From positions 1-33,204 of the forward strand of contig JACPGR010000012.1 in NCBI GenBank assembly GCA_016182415.1: 33,204 nucleotides of DNA. Direction: 5' to 3'. A program made the translations under genes and the position numbers. Shown here piece after piece: positions 1 to 6,640 of the stretch. A model generated the notes under the pieces. It ran no database searches. It saw only the letters and a program-made list of their open reading frames with translations, and was not told the origin of the DNA. Numbering within the stretch: position 1 is the stretch's first letter; every line of letters starts with the position of its first letter. The stretch comes from Candidatus Magasanikiibacteriota bacterium. GTDB taxonomy: Bacteria > Patescibacteriota > Patescibacteriia > Magasanikbacterales > UBA922.

Positions 1-21
1 GTTCGAATCCCTCGGCGTGTA
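1..21 (+). tRNA. 3' end of a tRNA, cut by the window edge
   Basis: The window opens inside a T arm: the loop TTCGAAT followed by the stem half CCCTC and seven acceptor bases GGCGTGT plus a discriminator A. The anticodon lies outside the window, so the isotype cannot be read. A CCA tail is not directly encoded after the discriminator, unlike in the next tRNA. It lies 12 bases before tRNA-Thr, so the two are probably cotranscribed. Confidence 0.6.
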
Positions 22-33
22 CACCGTCTACAG

Positions 34-109
34 GCCGTCATAGCTCAGTTGGTAGAGCGCATCCATGGTAAGGATGAGGTCTCCAGTTCAATCCTGGATG
101 ACGGCTCCA
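34..109 (+). tRNA. tRNA-Thr (anticodon GGT)
   Basis: A full cloverleaf is visible. Acceptor GCCGTCA pairs with TGACGGC, the D arm contains AGCTCAGTTGGTAGAGC, the anticodon stem CATCC/GGATG encloses loop ATGGTAA (anticodon GGT at 67-69), and the T arm is CCAG/CTGG around TTCAATC. The discriminator is T and the CCA tail is encoded (107-109). Its 3' part is repeated at 114-175, the pattern expected when an integrating element has used the gene as an attachment site. Confidence 0.95.
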
Positions 110-113
110 GTAA

Positions 114-175
114 GTCTCCAGTTTCAGCCCGCAGGCTGATCCGCCCGGTTGGAGGACAATCCTGGCTGACGGCTC
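114..175 (+). repeat. duplicated tRNA-Thr 3' end, interrupted by a 33-bp hairpin insert
   Basis: Bases 114-123 plus 157-175 repeat bases 79-107 of tRNA-Thr with a single mismatch (28 of 29). The copy is split in its T loop by a 33-base insert at 124-156, which is a copy of the small double-hairpin repeat. The duplicate is not a working tRNA. It looks like an attachment-site or tandem-duplication relic at the left edge of the accessory island. Confidence 0.7.
124..156 (+). repeat. small double-hairpin repeat (family 2), copy 1
   Basis: Two adjacent short hairpins: TCAGCC-cgca-GGCTGA, then TCCGCC-cggtt-GGAGGA. The same layout recurs at 13209-13239 (opposite strand), 14998-15029 and 17548-17577. 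Here the exact ends can be read, because the interrupted tRNA copy has an intact counterpart at 79-107. Confidence 0.7.
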
Positions 176-267
176 AAAATGAAAACTGTTTTTTATAGCA
201 TTTTTTTTAATTGACAATTAAATACTTGTATTTTTCTTCAATAGGTGTATATTAATTTTTTTAATTT

Positions 268-530
268 GTAACTACTCAGCATGCTTTACTTGTGAACACA
301 AGCCCTGCCTGCGACTCGACTAAGCTCGTCGAAATCCGACAGGCATGGTACTCGTCGCGTCTTTTTTTACTTTAAATTCTAGGAAGAAAGCGGAAAACGG
401 CTCTGTACAACACCCGTGAGGGTGTTCGTCTTCTCTAGAAACGCCCAAACACCCTCACGGGTGTTGTACTAGGCTAAGATAAGCTAAATTAAATTAGCTA
501 AATTGTTTGTCAAGAGGGGTGAGTAGTTAC
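268..530. mobile_element. 263-bp inverted-repeat element with GTAACTACTCA termini
   Basis: The termini GTAACTACTCA (268-278) and TGAGTAGTTAC (520-530) are perfect inverted repeats. The left end continues into a stretch (TGCTTTA, then GTGAAC) shared with the element at 30946-31104. The interior holds a long palindrome at 405-469 and no open frame worth calling. It looks like a non-autonomous MITE-like element. This element fills most of the gene-free stretch 176-780. Confidence 0.65.
405..469. repeat. 22-bp inverted repeat whose arms are themselves hairpins
   Basis: The left arm (405-426) and right arm (448-469) are perfect reverse complements. Each arm can also fold alone, as AACACCC-GTGA-GGGTGTT and its mirror. 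The 21-base spacer contains TCTAGA. It is nested within the GTAACTACTCA element. Confidence 0.7.
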
Positions 531-582
531 TTTGATTTTAACTTTATTCAACCATAACCGCTCAACAGTTATCAAAAAATAA

Positions 583-681
583 TTAAAGCAAGTTAGTATA
601 AATAAGGCAAAACGGCAGACTATTGAAGCATTTCAGGAAAAAGGTATTTGGAAAATTGGTGTTTACAAGAATGGTAAATAA
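583..681 (+). pseudogene. possible gene remnant, 32 codons without a start
   Basis: A short open frame ends IWKIGVYKNGK-stop and is followed 15 bases later by a rho-independent terminator, which suggests it is the tail of a former gene. There is no ATG, GTG or TTG between the upstream stop and the frame. No family is recognised. It may simply be noise. Confidence 0.2.
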
Positions 682-696
682 ACAGAATTGTAATGA

Positions 697-723
697 AAAA
701 TCCGCTAGATGAGCGGGTTTTTT
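697..723 (+). terminator. rho-independent terminator
   Basis: Stem CCGCT-agatg-AGCGG is preceded by AAAAA and followed by a run of six T (718-723). It insulates the methyltransferase promoter, which begins 2 bases later. Confidence 0.75.
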
Positions 724-725
724 CG

Positions 726-754
726 TTGACGGGGTGGGTGGGGTGTGCTATGAT
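726..754 (+). promoter_or_regulatory. sigma-70-type promoter of the methyltransferase operon
   Basis: A -35 box TTGACG (726-731) and a -10 box TATGAT (749-754) are separated by 17 bases. The -10 has a TGn extension (746-748). The expected start site is near 761, giving a leader of about 20 bases before the ATG at 781. Confidence 0.75.
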
Positions 755-762
755 TGAGTTAC

Positions 763-778
763 TTTTTCAATTGAAAAA
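763..778. promoter_or_regulatory. perfect 16-bp palindrome in the methyltransferase leader
   Basis: TTTTTCAATTGAAAAA lies between the predicted transcription start and the ATG of the methyltransferase. It is placed where an operator would act. It would also form a hairpin next to the start codon, where no Shine-Dalgarno sequence is seen. Either a repressor site or a translational brake is possible. Confidence 0.5.
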
Positions 779-780
779 AT

Positions 781-1854
781 ATGGCAAACCACAATCTCAC
801 CAATGCAAAAAAGGCAAAAAATGATGAATTTTATACGCAATATAGCGATATCCAAAAAGAAATTGATGCTTATATTGAGTTCAATTCGGACGTCTTTCGA
901 GGAAAGACTATTTTGTTGCCGTGTGATGATCCGGAGTGGAGCAATTTTACCAAGTTTTTTGCGCAAAATTTTGAGCGATTTGGGCTCAAAAAGCTCATTA
1001 GTACGAGCTATGCGGCGGATAGCAAAAACTACAAGACAAATTATCAGCCGACCTTGTTTGAAAAGAATGATCCGAAGTTTGATAAAAAGAAGACAGCGAC
1101 AAAAGGAAAGATATATATTCTCGATCATGACAAGACCGGGGATGGGAAGATAGATGTGGAGGATCTGGATTGGGAATATATGAAAGGGGATGGAAATTTC
1201 AAGAGTGACGAAGTTACGAAGCTTCGAGACGAAGCGGATATTATTATTACGAATCCGCCGTTTTCACTGTTTCGTGATTTTTTGGCGTGGATTGTGACGG
1301 CGGAGAAGTTGTTTGTGATTATTGGGAATAAAAATTGTATAACCTATAAGGAGGTATTTCCTTTAATAAAAAATAATAAAATGTGGGTTGGTTCAACGAG
1401 TTTTAACCAAGACATGCTATTTGTTTCTCCTGAGAAAATTGATCCGACAGAAAAACCTAGTACTGCAACTAGGACAGTGGATGGTATAGTCTATTTACGA
1501 TCACCCTCAGTTTGGTTTAGTAGTATTGACCATGGTCGTCGTCACCAAGCATTGCCATTAATGACTATGGAAGATAATATAAAGTTTAATACGCAAATTC
1601 AGAAAAACGAAAATAGTTATAAAAAGTATGATAACTATGATGCAATAGAAGTGCCGTTTACCAATGCGATTCCGAGTGATTATGATGGCGTGATGGGTGT
1701 GCCGATTAGTTTTTTGGATAAATATAATCCGGAGCAGTTTGAGATAAAGGGTATAGACAGATATGTTGAGGATAATCCGAATTATGGAAAACGTTTTACT
1801 ATAGATGGAAATGAAATTTATGCAAGAATTTTGGTTAGGCATAAGAAAAAGTAA
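781..1854 (+). CDS. EcoRI-type adenine-specific DNA methyltransferase
   Basis: The 357-residue protein matches the EcoRI adenine methyltransferase family, which transfers a methyl group from S-adenosylmethionine to the N6 of adenine. The N-terminus (AKNDEFYTQYSDIQKEI, from about residue 12) is typical of this group. ILLPCDDPEWSNF at 44-56 is the cofactor-binding region and NPPF at 158-161 is the catalytic motif. The length is close to M.EcoRI (326 residues). GAATTC is the family paradigm target, but specificity cannot be read from sequence. It heads a four-gene operon; the next gene starts 4 bases after its stop. No EcoRI-like restriction enzyme is adjacent, so it may be an orphan or may be paired with the GIY-YIG-like protein at 2246. 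Confidence 0.88.
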   Translation: MANHNLTNAKKAKNDEFYTQYSDIQKEIDAYIEFNSDVFRGKTILLPCDDPEWSNFTKFFAQNFERFGLKKLISTSYAADSKNYKTNYQPTLFEKNDPKFDKKKTATKGKIYILDHDKTGDGKIDVEDLDWEYMKGDGNFKSDEVTKLRDEADIIITNPPFSLFRDFLAWIVTAEKLFVIIGNKNCITYKEVFPLIKNNKMWVGSTSFNQDMLFVSPEKIDPTEKPSTATRTVDGIVYLRSPSVWFSSIDHGRRHQALPLMTMEDNIKFNTQIQKNENSYKKYDNYDAIEVPFTNAIPSDYDGVMGVPISFLDKYNPEQFEIKGIDRYVEDNPNYGKRFTIDGNEIYARILVRHKKK

Positions 1855-1858
1855 TTAT

Positions 1859-2218
1859 ATGATATTAGATATAAATTTTTTTTACTGGTTTACTAGCATA
1901 TTAGCAACAATTATTTTAAGTTTTATAACATTTAAATTTATGAACAAAATCAAGAATATAAAAATTTATCAAAAAAGTGAAAAAATGAAAGATGTTATCG
2001 GTGCTGATTTTGAATTGGGAGACGGAGAAAATATTCATATTAAGGATATGACGATATCGCAGGATGCTAAAGAAATGCAAAATGTAACAGGATTATCTAT
2101 TAACGCTAATGGCAAACAATCCGCTCGCTTACAGGGAGTAGAAATTAAACAGCCATCTAGGTATCTAAAAATTTCGGATGATTCAAACGGAAAGGTAATT
2201 ATCAATAAGCAAAATTAA
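1859..2218 (+). CDS. small single-pass membrane protein, unknown function
   Basis: The ATG at 1859 is chosen because it follows the methyltransferase stop by 4 bases. An upstream in-frame ATG at 1805 would overlap that gene by 50 bases. The product has 119 residues. Residues about 5-26 form one transmembrane helix rich in F, I and L, followed by a basic stretch (KNIKIYQKSEKMK). The rest is soluble, acidic and glycine-containing (FELGDGENIHIKDMTISQD), then ends in QPSRYLKISDDSNGKVIINKQN. I do not recognise a family. Its place between a methyltransferase and a nuclease-like gene makes a role in the same system likely, perhaps tethering it to the membrane; this is inference. Confidence 0.65.
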   Translation: MILDINFFYWFTSILATIILSFITFKFMNKIKNIKIYQKSEKMKDVIGADFELGDGENIHIKDMTISQDAKEMQNVTGLSINANGKQSARLQGVEIKQPSRYLKISDDSNGKVIINKQN

Positions 2219-2245
2219 GTTATTTTATGAAATTTAACAACTAAT

Positions 2246-2851
2246 ATGAAAGGAATCATTTACATCATGACAACTGCTGTTTCCGGTTTGGTAAAAATTG
2301 GACAAACCGGTACGAAAAATTATCAAGAGAGAATGCGAAACCTGGAGGCAAATGGGTACTATAATGTTGCAGGATTAAAAAGATTTTTTGCAATTGAATT
2401 GGAAGATTATGATGATAAAGAATCTCTTTTACATGATATTTTTAATAAACATCGTGTTGGTGAAAGTGAATTATTTGCACTCGATCAAGAATTGATACGG
2501 CAACTCCTACTCTCGTTTAAGGGTAATATTATTTATCCCGAAAATATTGACCAAGAAAAAGAATTTGACAAGGTATCACAGGTAAGAAAGCAAAGTAATT
2601 TGTTTAGTTTTTATAAAAAAGGTTTGAAAAATGGTGATGAAATTATTTTTAAAGGTGACAAAAATGTACTGGCAAAAGTCGTTGGTGAGCGTGAAGTGGA
2701 ATATGAAGGTCAAGTCTGGAAATTGTCGCCACTTACATACAAATTATATGAACAACGTGGAAAATTGAATAATTGCGGAGCATATGCTGGCGCTGATCAT
2801 TTCACGTATAGAGGTACAAAACTGCGAGATTTATCTGATATCGTTACATAA
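2246..2851 (+). CDS. T5orf172/GIY-YIG-type nuclease-like protein
   Basis: The 201-residue protein starts MKGIIYIMTT..SGLVKIGQTG and continues with R30..L33, the pattern of the T5orf172 (MUG113) branch of the GIY-YIG superfamily, whose members are DNA-cutting or DNA-binding. The domain covers about residues 1-90. The C-terminal 75 residues (YEGQVWKLSPLTYKLYEQRG, then YRGTKLRDL) resemble the small modules such as DUF4357 or RAMA that often follow nuclease and methylase domains; that match is tentative. It is the third gene of the methyltransferase operon, 27 bases after the membrane protein and 6 before the DUF3800 gene. It is the best candidate for a restriction partner of the methyltransferase, but this is not shown. 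Confidence 0.7.
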   Translation: MKGIIYIMTTAVSGLVKIGQTGTKNYQERMRNLEANGYYNVAGLKRFFAIELEDYDDKESLLHDIFNKHRVGESELFALDQELIRQLLLSFKGNIIYPENIDQEKEFDKVSQVRKQSNLFSFYKKGLKNGDEIIFKGDKNVLAKVVGEREVEYEGQVWKLSPLTYKLYEQRGKLNNCGAYAGADHFTYRGTKLRDLSDIVT

Positions 2852-2857
2852 AATTTT

Positions 2858-3595
2858 ATGCGTTACCATTTTTTTCTAGATGAAACGGGAGACCATGGAT
2901 TGAATTATGTGGATTCTAATTTTCCATTATTTTTATTAGCCGGTTGCTTATTTTCAGAAACGGAATTGACGAGGTTGGAAAAGGAAGTGTATAATTTCAA
3001 AAGAGAATTTTTCAACACGGAAAAGGTCATACTTCATTCGAGAGAGATACGAAAATGTGAGGGTTCTTTTCAAATCCTATTTGATTTGGAGTTGAAAAAA
3101 ACATTTTACCAAAAATTAAATAGTATTATGTTGGGAGCGGATTTCATTATTATCGGTGCCGGAGTAGATAAAAAAGAATATGTCAAAAAATATGGATGCA
3201 ATGCCAGTAATCCGTATAATATAGCTTTGGCATTTATCATAGAACGCTTGATATTTTGTTCTGACGCTAATTCTGTAGAAAAAATTGACATTAAAATTGA
3301 AAAAAGAGGTAAAAAAGAAGATGCCCAGCTATTGGAACAATATAATAGGATTAGAGATTTAGGTACTTATTATGTTTCTACTGAAAGATTTAAAAATAGG
3401 ATAGGAAAATTTGAATTTTCTCTTAAAAGAGATAATCATTTAGGCTTGCAGATAGCCGATTTGTGTGCGTATCCCTTGGCAAGGCATATTCTTAATTCAG
3501 AAGAACCATATATTCCATTTAATATAATTAAAGATAAAATATATTGTGATCAGAAAGGAGAATATAAAGGTTATGGTCTTAAAATTTTTCCATAA
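2858..3595 (+). CDS. DUF3800 domain protein
   Basis: The 245-residue protein begins MRYHFFLDETGDHG, the hallmark of DUF3800, with acidic residues D8, E9 and D12. It ends with the second hallmark GLQIADLCAYPLARH (about 196-210, D201). DUF3800 proteins are thought to have an RNase H-like fold with a metal-binding acidic centre and are frequent in phage-defence islands and mobile elements; their biochemical activity is poorly known. The start is 6 bases after the previous stop, and a terminator begins 2 bases after its own stop, so it closes the four-gene operon. Length is normal for the family. Confidence 0.85.
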   Translation: MRYHFFLDETGDHGLNYVDSNFPLFLLAGCLFSETELTRLEKEVYNFKREFFNTEKVILHSREIRKCEGSFQILFDLELKKTFYQKLNSIMLGADFIIIGAGVDKKEYVKKYGCNASNPYNIALAFIIERLIFCSDANSVEKIDIKIEKRGKKEDAQLLEQYNRIRDLGTYYVSTERFKNRIGKFEFSLKRDNHLGLQIADLCAYPLARHILNSEEPYIPFNIIKDKIYCDQKGEYKGYGLKIFP

Positions 3596-3597
3596 AA

Positions 3598-3622
3598 CAA
3601 AAAGTCCGTATGTGGACTTTTT
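3598..3622. terminator. bidirectional rho-independent terminator
   Basis: AAAAAGTCC-gtatgt-GGACTTTTT is a symmetric hairpin with A and T tails, so it can stop transcription in both directions. Rightward it ends the methyltransferase operon. Leftward it would end the transcript that starts from the promoter near 3744-3771. Confidence 0.8.
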
Positions 3623-3737
3623 GCCGACCGGGGACACCCCGATCCAATATTCTGATTGTTGTGTAGACCTGAGTACTGGCAAAAGTATTAGCGATAGTTG
3701 AACAGATTTTCAACATCTCCTCTTACTACTCTGACCT
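3598..3737 (-). ncRNA. candidate small RNA (or tiny gene) on the minus strand
   Basis: A good minus-strand promoter (3744-3771) and the bidirectional terminator at 3598-3622 bracket about 140 bases. The predicted transcript includes a GGGG-TGT-CCCC hairpin near 3631-3641. It also holds AAGAGGAG directly before an ATG at 3716-3714 that opens a 45-codon frame to 3579. That frame runs through the terminator into the DUF3800 gene, so a protein product is less likely than an RNA. No known RNA family is recognised. The function is unknown. Confidence 0.4.
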
Positions 3738-3743
3738 AATGTT

Positions 3744-3771
3744 AGTATAACATAAAATATTATGTTGTCAA
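3744..3771 (-). promoter_or_regulatory. minus-strand promoter with an operator-like inverted repeat
   Basis: Read on the minus strand: -35 TTGACA (3771-3766), a 16-base spacer, -10 TATACT (3749-3744). The spacer is almost filled by a perfect inverted repeat AACATAA-aata-TTATGTT (3749-3766), a position at which a bound repressor would block RNA polymerase. Confidence 0.6.
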
Positions 3772-3833
3772 GGTTATCCACAGAAATGAAAAAAGTGAGT
3801 AATTGAGGAATACTCGATAACTGTTTTTGAAAA

Positions 3834-3858
3834 GAAAAATCGAGAATTCCGATTTTTC
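3834..3858. promoter_or_regulatory. hairpin in the leader of the DUF262-HNH gene
   Basis: GAAAAATCG and CGATTTTTC pair around the loop AGAATTC. It lies 46 bases upstream of the ATG at 3905. It could act as an attenuator or terminator. The loop contains GAATTC, the paradigm target of the methyltransferase family found upstream, which may be chance. Confidence 0.45.
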
Positions 3859-3904
3859 TACAAAGACGACCAATTAACCACAATAAAATTATAATTTTTA
3901 CACT

Positions 3905-5068
3905 ATGAAAACAACCCTTAAAACATCTATAACCGTCAAAGACATCTGCAAAGGATTTGTCTACAATGAATATGAAGCTAAAGGACTCTTTGGTTTGTCT
4001 GGAAAATTAACTATCCAACCCGAATACCAACGAAACTATATCTACGCTGATGGAAAAAGAGATGTCGCCGTCATCGAATCTATTCTCAAGGGGTATCCGA
4101 TTGGGTTGTTATATTTTGTAAAAATAACGGATGATAATCTCGAAGTACTTGACGGACAACAGCGTATCACCAGCATCGGGCGATTTGTTACCAATAGATT
4201 AGCGATTAAAGATGAAAATGGCATGGAACAAAACTTTGATAGTATTGCCAAAGATAAACAGAAAAAAATATTAGAGACAACTCTTCTGATCTACGAATGT
4301 GAAGGCAGTGAAAGTGAAATAAAAGAATGGTTCAAGACGATCAATATTGCCGGTGTACCACTCAATGAACAAGAATTATTGAATGCGGTCTATTCCGGAC
4401 CATTTGTTACACGCGCCAAAGAAGAATTTAGCAATAGCCAAAATGCGAATGTGCAAAAATGGAGCGCGTATATAAAGGGAAGTGCAAACAGACAAGATTT
4501 TCTCGCACGTGCACTCGATTGGGTGAGTAAGGGGAATATTGGGGACTATATGAGTAGTCACCGCAAAGATAGTAATATTACCGAACTAAAAAATTATTTC
4601 AATAGTGTCATCGACTGGGCATCGAGTGTGTTTACTGACGTAGAAAAAGAAATGTGCGGACTCGAATGGGGGAGACTGTATGAAGCATATCATAAAAAAG
4701 CTTACGACCCGGCAAACGTATCAAAAGCAGTACAAAAACTCTATGCTGACCCTTATGTCAAAAATCGTAAAGGTATTTTTGAATATATTTTGGGTGGTGA
4801 AACAGATCAAAAATTACTTGATATTCGCATCTTTGATGAGGCTACTAAAAAATCTGTGTATGCAGAACAGACAGAAAAAGCTGAGAAGAAACATATATCA
4901 AATTGCCCGCTTTGTACTATGGGTCACGATGCAAACAAAGACAAAATCTGGAGTATCAGTGATATGGATGCCGACCATGTGACCGCGTGGAGCAAAGGCG
5001 GAAAAACTCTGGCAAAAAATTGTCAGATGCTTTGTAAGACGCACAATCGGGCAAAAGGGAATCGGTAA
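3905..5068 (+). CDS. DUF262-HNH endonuclease (GmrSD-like)
   Basis: The 387-residue protein joins two domains. The N-terminal DUF262 (ParB/Srx-like) domain has IQPEYQRNY at 37-45 and the nucleotide-binding motif DGQQR at 83-87. The C-terminal HNH domain has a zinc pair CPLC (334-337), DADH (355-358), N372 with C373 and C377, and H380-N381. Fused DUF262-HNH proteins such as GmrSD are modification-dependent restriction enzymes that cut DNA with modified bases, using a nucleotide-binding domain to control a nuclease. Both domains look complete. The start ATG follows an AT-rich leader with no clear ribosome-binding site. DUF2130 and SEC-C genes follow on the same strand at short distance, forming a second defence-like group. 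Confidence 0.85.
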   Translation: MKTTLKTSITVKDICKGFVYNEYEAKGLFGLSGKLTIQPEYQRNYIYADGKRDVAVIESILKGYPIGLLYFVKITDDNLEVLDGQQRITSIGRFVTNRLAIKDENGMEQNFDSIAKDKQKKILETTLLIYECEGSESEIKEWFKTINIAGVPLNEQELLNAVYSGPFVTRAKEEFSNSQNANVQKWSAYIKGSANRQDFLARALDWVSKGNIGDYMSSHRKDSNITELKNYFNSVIDWASSVFTDVEKEMCGLEWGRLYEAYHKKAYDPANVSKAVQKLYADPYVKNRKGIFEYILGGETDQKLLDIRIFDEATKKSVYAEQTEKAEKKHISNCPLCTMGHDANKDKIWSISDMDADHVTAWSKGGKTLAKNCQMLCKTHNRAKGNR

Positions 5069-5096
5069 AATGTGAGAAATATTATGCAGGTCTACT

Positions 5097-6605
5097 ATGG
5101 ATAACACGGAACAGAAAATTAAATGTCCTAAATGCGGAGATTCAATTTCTATTGACGCTGTTTTAACGCATCAAATTGAGGAAAGAATAAAAAAAGAACT
5201 TAGTAATGAAAATAGTCTCAAAGAAGCTGAGATAGAAAAACGAAGAAAGGAGTTGGGGGAGCAGAAAGCCAAGCTTGATGAAGTCCAAAAAAATACGCAG
5301 ATTGAAGTCAACAAGAAAGTAGCTGAAAAACTTATTATAGAAAAAGGTATTTTGTGGAGACAGGCACAAATAGAAGCAGACAAACAAAAGGCGGGTGAAT
5401 TGAAACTTCTGGAGGAGCAAATAAAAAATAAAGATGAAAAATTATCAGTAGCAAATTCTGAGAGTTTAAAAGCACGAGCAGATAGACAAAAGCTTGAGGA
5501 AGAAAAGAAGAGCTTTGAACTAGAAAAGATAAGACAGATTGAAAAAGAGCGTGCAAAGATAGAAGAAGAAGCTTTTGCGCTGGCAACAAAACAACATGAG
5601 ATAGACTCAATAAAATTGCGCAAGCAGATAAAGGATTCAGAAAAAGAGATGGAAACAGAAAAGAAAATACTCGAGGAACAGCTCGTCGAAAAAGAAAAGA
5701 AATTAAGAGAAGCATATCAAAAAGAACTAGAAATACGCAAGGAAAAAAATAAACTTGAGGAAGATAAACAAAATTTTGAATTAGAAAAACAACGTCAGCT
5801 TGACGAGGAACGGAAGCAGATAACAGAAGAAGCCAGTAAAAAAGCAACCGAGGATCAAAAATATATTATTGCCCAACTAGAGAAGCGTTTGACTGATGCT
5901 ACAAAAGCAAAGGATGAGCTGGCGCGTAAGCTTGAACAAGGCTCACAACAAACACAAGGTGAGGTATTGGAGCTTGAACTAGAAGATGTGTTAAGAGCTG
6001 AGTTTCCTTTTGATGAAATCATGCCTGTGCCAAAAGGAGTGAATGGCGCTGATATTGTTCATAAAATCATTGATCGATCCGGTCACGTATGTGGTCAGAT
6101 AATTTGGGAATCTAAAAAGACCAAAGCATGGAGCGACGGATGGATCCAAAAACTTAAAGATGATCAGCGGGCGATCAAAGCCGATTTGGCGGTGATTGTA
6201 TCTGCTGTTTTGCCTGAAGGGGTAAGAGGTTTTGTGTTTCGTGATGGTGTCTGGATTTGCGATATCAAACTTATCTCAGCCTTAGCCATGGCGCTTAGGT
6301 TGAATTTGGAATCAGTCGCTCGTGAAAAAACAATGTCAGTAGGTAAAAATGAAAAAATGGAAATTCTGTATATATATTTGACTGGCGTGGAGTTCAGGCA
6401 ACGAGTAGAAGCAATTGTAGAGGCATTTTCCAGTATGGATGACGGATTGAAAAAAGAGAGAATGGCGTATGAAAAAATTTGGGCAGAGAGGGAAAAGCAA
6501 ATTAGAAAAGTGATGAATAACACAATCGGCATGTATGGAGATTTGAGTGGCTTAGTCACCTTACCACAGATAAAAACTTTGGAATTGGGAGCAGGGAAAG
6601 AATAA
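5097..6605 (+). CDS. DUF2130 protein: zinc ribbon, long coiled coil, nuclease-like domain
   Basis: The 502-residue protein begins with a zinc-ribbon half (CPKCG, residues 10-14). Residues about 20-290 are a highly charged coiled coil rich in E, K and Q. The C-terminal DUF2130 domain (about 295-495) has an acidic start (LRAEFPFDEI) and a PD-(D/E)xK-like core: D319 in GADIVH, then E338 and K340 in IIWESKK, the pattern of restriction-endonuclease folds. Predicted function is a DNA-associated nuclease with an SMC-like arm; no reaction is established for the family. It lies 28 bases after the DUF262-HNH gene, with AGG 6 bases before its ATG, and is probably cotranscribed. Confidence 0.8.
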   Translation: MDNTEQKIKCPKCGDSISIDAVLTHQIEERIKKELSNENSLKEAEIEKRRKELGEQKAKLDEVQKNTQIEVNKKVAEKLIIEKGILWRQAQIEADKQKAGELKLLEEQIKNKDEKLSVANSESLKARADRQKLEEEKKSFELEKIRQIEKERAKIEEEAFALATKQHEIDSIKLRKQIKDSEKEMETEKKILEEQLVEKEKKLREAYQKELEIRKEKNKLEEDKQNFELEKQRQLDEERKQITEEASKKATEDQKYIIAQLEKRLTDATKAKDELARKLEQGSQQTQGEVLELELEDVLRAEFPFDEIMPVPKGVNGADIVHKIIDRSGHVCGQIIWESKKTKAWSDGWIQKLKDDQRAIKADLAVIVSAVLPEGVRGFVFRDGVWICDIKLISALAMALRLNLESVAREKTMSVGKNEKMEILYIYLTGVEFRQRVEAIVEAFSSMDDGLKKERMAYEKIWAEREKQIRKVMNNTIGMYGDLSGLVTLPQIKTLELGAGKE

Positions 6606-6640
6606 CTTACCCGTGTACTATGATTATAAAAAAATAATAT

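Noticed and set aside
110-180. A second functional tRNA after tRNA-Thr
   Set aside because: Only the T arm and acceptor strand are repeated, and they are interrupted by a hairpin insert; there is no D or anticodon arm.
3774-3782. Perfect DnaA-box sequence TTATCCACA
   Set aside because: Only one box is present, with no second copy, AT-rich unwinding element or dnaA/dnaN gene nearby, so it is not evidence for an origin.
3844-3849. GAATTC in the hairpin loop before the DUF262-HNH gene as a methylation switch
   Set aside because: GAATTC also occurs at several other places in the window (for example 20490, 21735), so one site in a loop is no more than chance without further evidence.
5171-5847. 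Long minus-strand open frames under the DUF2130 gene
   Set aside because: They are low-complexity products of the reverse complement of a coiled-coil gene rich in GAA and AAA codons, with no family match or promoter.
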